A DNA stretch of 64,000 bases from an uncultured Pseudomonadota bacterium (GTDB lineage Bacteria > Pseudomonadota > Gammaproteobacteria > Burkholderiales > JALYOK01), in NCBI GenBank assembly GCA_902826775.1, contig CADEHE010000010.1, positions 98,049 to 162,048 on the forward strand. The letters run 5' to 3'. The translations under genes and the position numbers were made by a program. The notes below the pieces were generated by a model. It searched no databases. It saw nothing but the letters and a program-made list of their open reading frames with translations, and was not told where the DNA came from. Shown here piece by piece: positions 62,953 through 64,000 of the stretch. Numbering within the stretch: the stretch's first letter is position 1; the number at the start of each line of letters is the position of its first letter.

Positions 62953-64000
62953 TTACTCGTCTTCCTCGTGCTTGCGGTGTTTGGCGTAGTTCGCCACCAA
63001 TTGCTGCTGGATCTGCGGTGTCACTGGTTCGTAGTGACTCATTTCCAGCGAGTAGCTGCCGTGGCCACTGGTCACCGATTTTAGCCGCGCCTGGTAAGAC
63101 GTCACTTCCGAGAGCGGCACGCGCGCCGAGACGACCGCCATGCCGCCGCGTGCGCTGTCGGTGCCGGTGATGTGACCGCGCTTGGATGACATATCGCCGG
63201 TGATGTCGCCGACGTTAGCTTCCGGCGCAGTGATCTGAATGTTAACGATCGGCTCGAGGGCGATCGGCCGCGCTTTCATGATGGCGTCGACAAAAGCCTT
63301 TTTCCCGGCAGTGACGAAGGCGATCTCTTTCGAGTCGACCGGATGGCTCTTGCCGTCATAGACGATGCAGCGCACATCTTGCACCGGATAGCCCGCGAGC
63401 GGGCCCGATTCCAGCACCATGCGCACACCTTTCTCCACCGCCGGCACGAACTGATTCGGAATCGCGCCGCCGTAAATATCGTCGACGAATTCGAAGCCGC
63501 TGCCGCGCGGCAGCGGTTCGACGCGCAAATAGACCTCGCCGAATTGCCCGGCGCCGCCGGTTTGCTTCTTGTGGCGGTGATGGCCTTCGGCTTTGCCCAG
63601 GACTGTCTCGCGGTAGGCGATGCTGGGCGGATGCGTCTCGAGGTCGAGTTTGTACTGTTGCGTCATGCGCTCCAGCACGGTGCGCAAATGCAACTCGCCC
63701 AAGCCGTAGATGATGGTCTCGTTGGAAGTCGCGTTGTGCTCGACCTTGAAGCACGGATCCTCGGCCTGCAGTTTGTGCAGCACTTCCGAGAGGCGCTGCT
63801 CGTCGCCGCGTTTTTTCAGCGCGATCGCCAGTCCGTAAATCGGCTGCGGGAACTCCAATGGTTTAAGGTGAATGTGATCGTCTTCGGCGGCGTCGTGCAG
63901 CACGGCGTCGAAGTGAATCTCTTCCACTTTCGCCACGGCGCAAATATCGCCCGGCACGGCGCTATCCACTTCGACGTGCTCTTTGCCTTGCAGCCGGAAC
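62953..64000 (-). CDS. Elongation factor G-like protein (C-terminal part, cut by window end)
   Basis: About 349 codons are present; the frame stays open to the window edge, reading FRLQGKEHVEVDSAVPGDI upstream. Domains II (end), III (DPCFKVEHNATSNETIIYGLGELHL), IV (GGAGQFGEVYLRV) and V (LEPIVNIQITAP, GDITGDMSSKRGHI) are recognisable. The sequence fits the EF-G-like paralogue of beta- and gammaproteobacteria (FusA2-type) rather than the str-operon copy, as no rpsG or tuf lies nearby. The GTPase domain is outside the window. Confidence 0.88.
   Translation of the reverse strand, partial: FRLQGKEHVEVDSAVPGDICAVAKVEEIHFDAVLHDAAEDDHIHLKPLEFPQPIYGLAIALKKRGDEQRLSEVLHKLQAEDPCFKVEHNATSNETIIYGLGELHLRTVLERMTQQYKLDLETHPPSIAYRETVLGKAEGHHRHKKQTGGAGQFGEVYLRVEPLPRGSGFEFVDDIYGGAIPNQFVPAVEKGVRMVLESGPLAGYPVQDVRCIVYDGKSHPVDSKEIAFVTAGKKAFVDAIMKARPIALEPIVNIQITAPEANVGDITGDMSSKRGHITGTDSARGGMAVVSARVPLSEVTSYQARLKSVTSGHGSYSLEMSHYEPVTPQIQQQLVANYAKHRKHEEDE

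Overview
This is a high-GC proteobacterial chromosome segment, almost certainly Betaproteobacteria (Burkholderiales/Nitrosomonadales type). The reasons are a ClpB gene behind a sigma-32 promoter, a DksA of proteobacterial type, intracellular PHB depolymerase beside a PhaM-like granule protein, a DUF3999/DUF2339 pair, DUF3025, DUF599, a cytochrome c4 and an RND efflux operon. Species cannot be fixed from sequence alone. No rRNA, tRNA, CRISPR array, transposase or phage gene was seen.

Layout. 0-15 kb: heat-shock clpB, a pirin, a Sel1-repeat protein, an anchored protein of unknown function, a flavin-reductase gene with an internal deletion, DUF3999/DUF2339 membrane proteins, then an SDR dehydrogenase plus FAH hydrolase pair that looks like the lower part of a non-phosphorylative deoxy-sugar-acid pathway. 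15-28 kb: a tightly coupled FAD-oxidoreductase/quaternary-amine ABC transporter operon, cysK, assorted housekeeping and redox genes, pip, phaZ-phaM, folA, dksA. 29-39 kb: a PQQ island. Two different PQQ quinoproteins, each followed by a perfect-stem terminator and a c-type cytochrome gene, face each other around a transglutaminase-like membrane protein and a histidine kinase/sigma-54 activator pair. 39-54 kb: an MlrC-type peptidase, an RND adaptor/pump operon, a second pirin, FMN reductase, thioredoxin, otnK-otnC (3-oxo-tetronate kinase/decarboxylase), aldehyde dehydrogenase, a YiiX-like hydrolase, DUF3025. 54-64 kb: a repeat-rich stretch with four copies (one intact, three decayed) of an NTF2-like gene, three of them followed by palindrome-ended elements, then quinone oxidoreductase, GIY-YIG protein, amidase, a queuosine-precursor transporter, a ZIP transporter and the C-terminal half of an EF-G.

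The most unusual features are (1) intergenic REPIN-like doublets: at least four sequence types share the plan GTAG + hairpin in inverted pairs, and one of them supplies the stop codon of a neighbouring gene; (2) the 317-bp tandem duplication that joins the NTF2-like gene start to such an element; and (3) the mirrored PQQ-dehydrogenase/cytochrome loci with a central two-component system whose kinase and activator both carry non-consensus catalytic or contact motifs. All functions are inferred from motifs and context read by eye; no database search was run.
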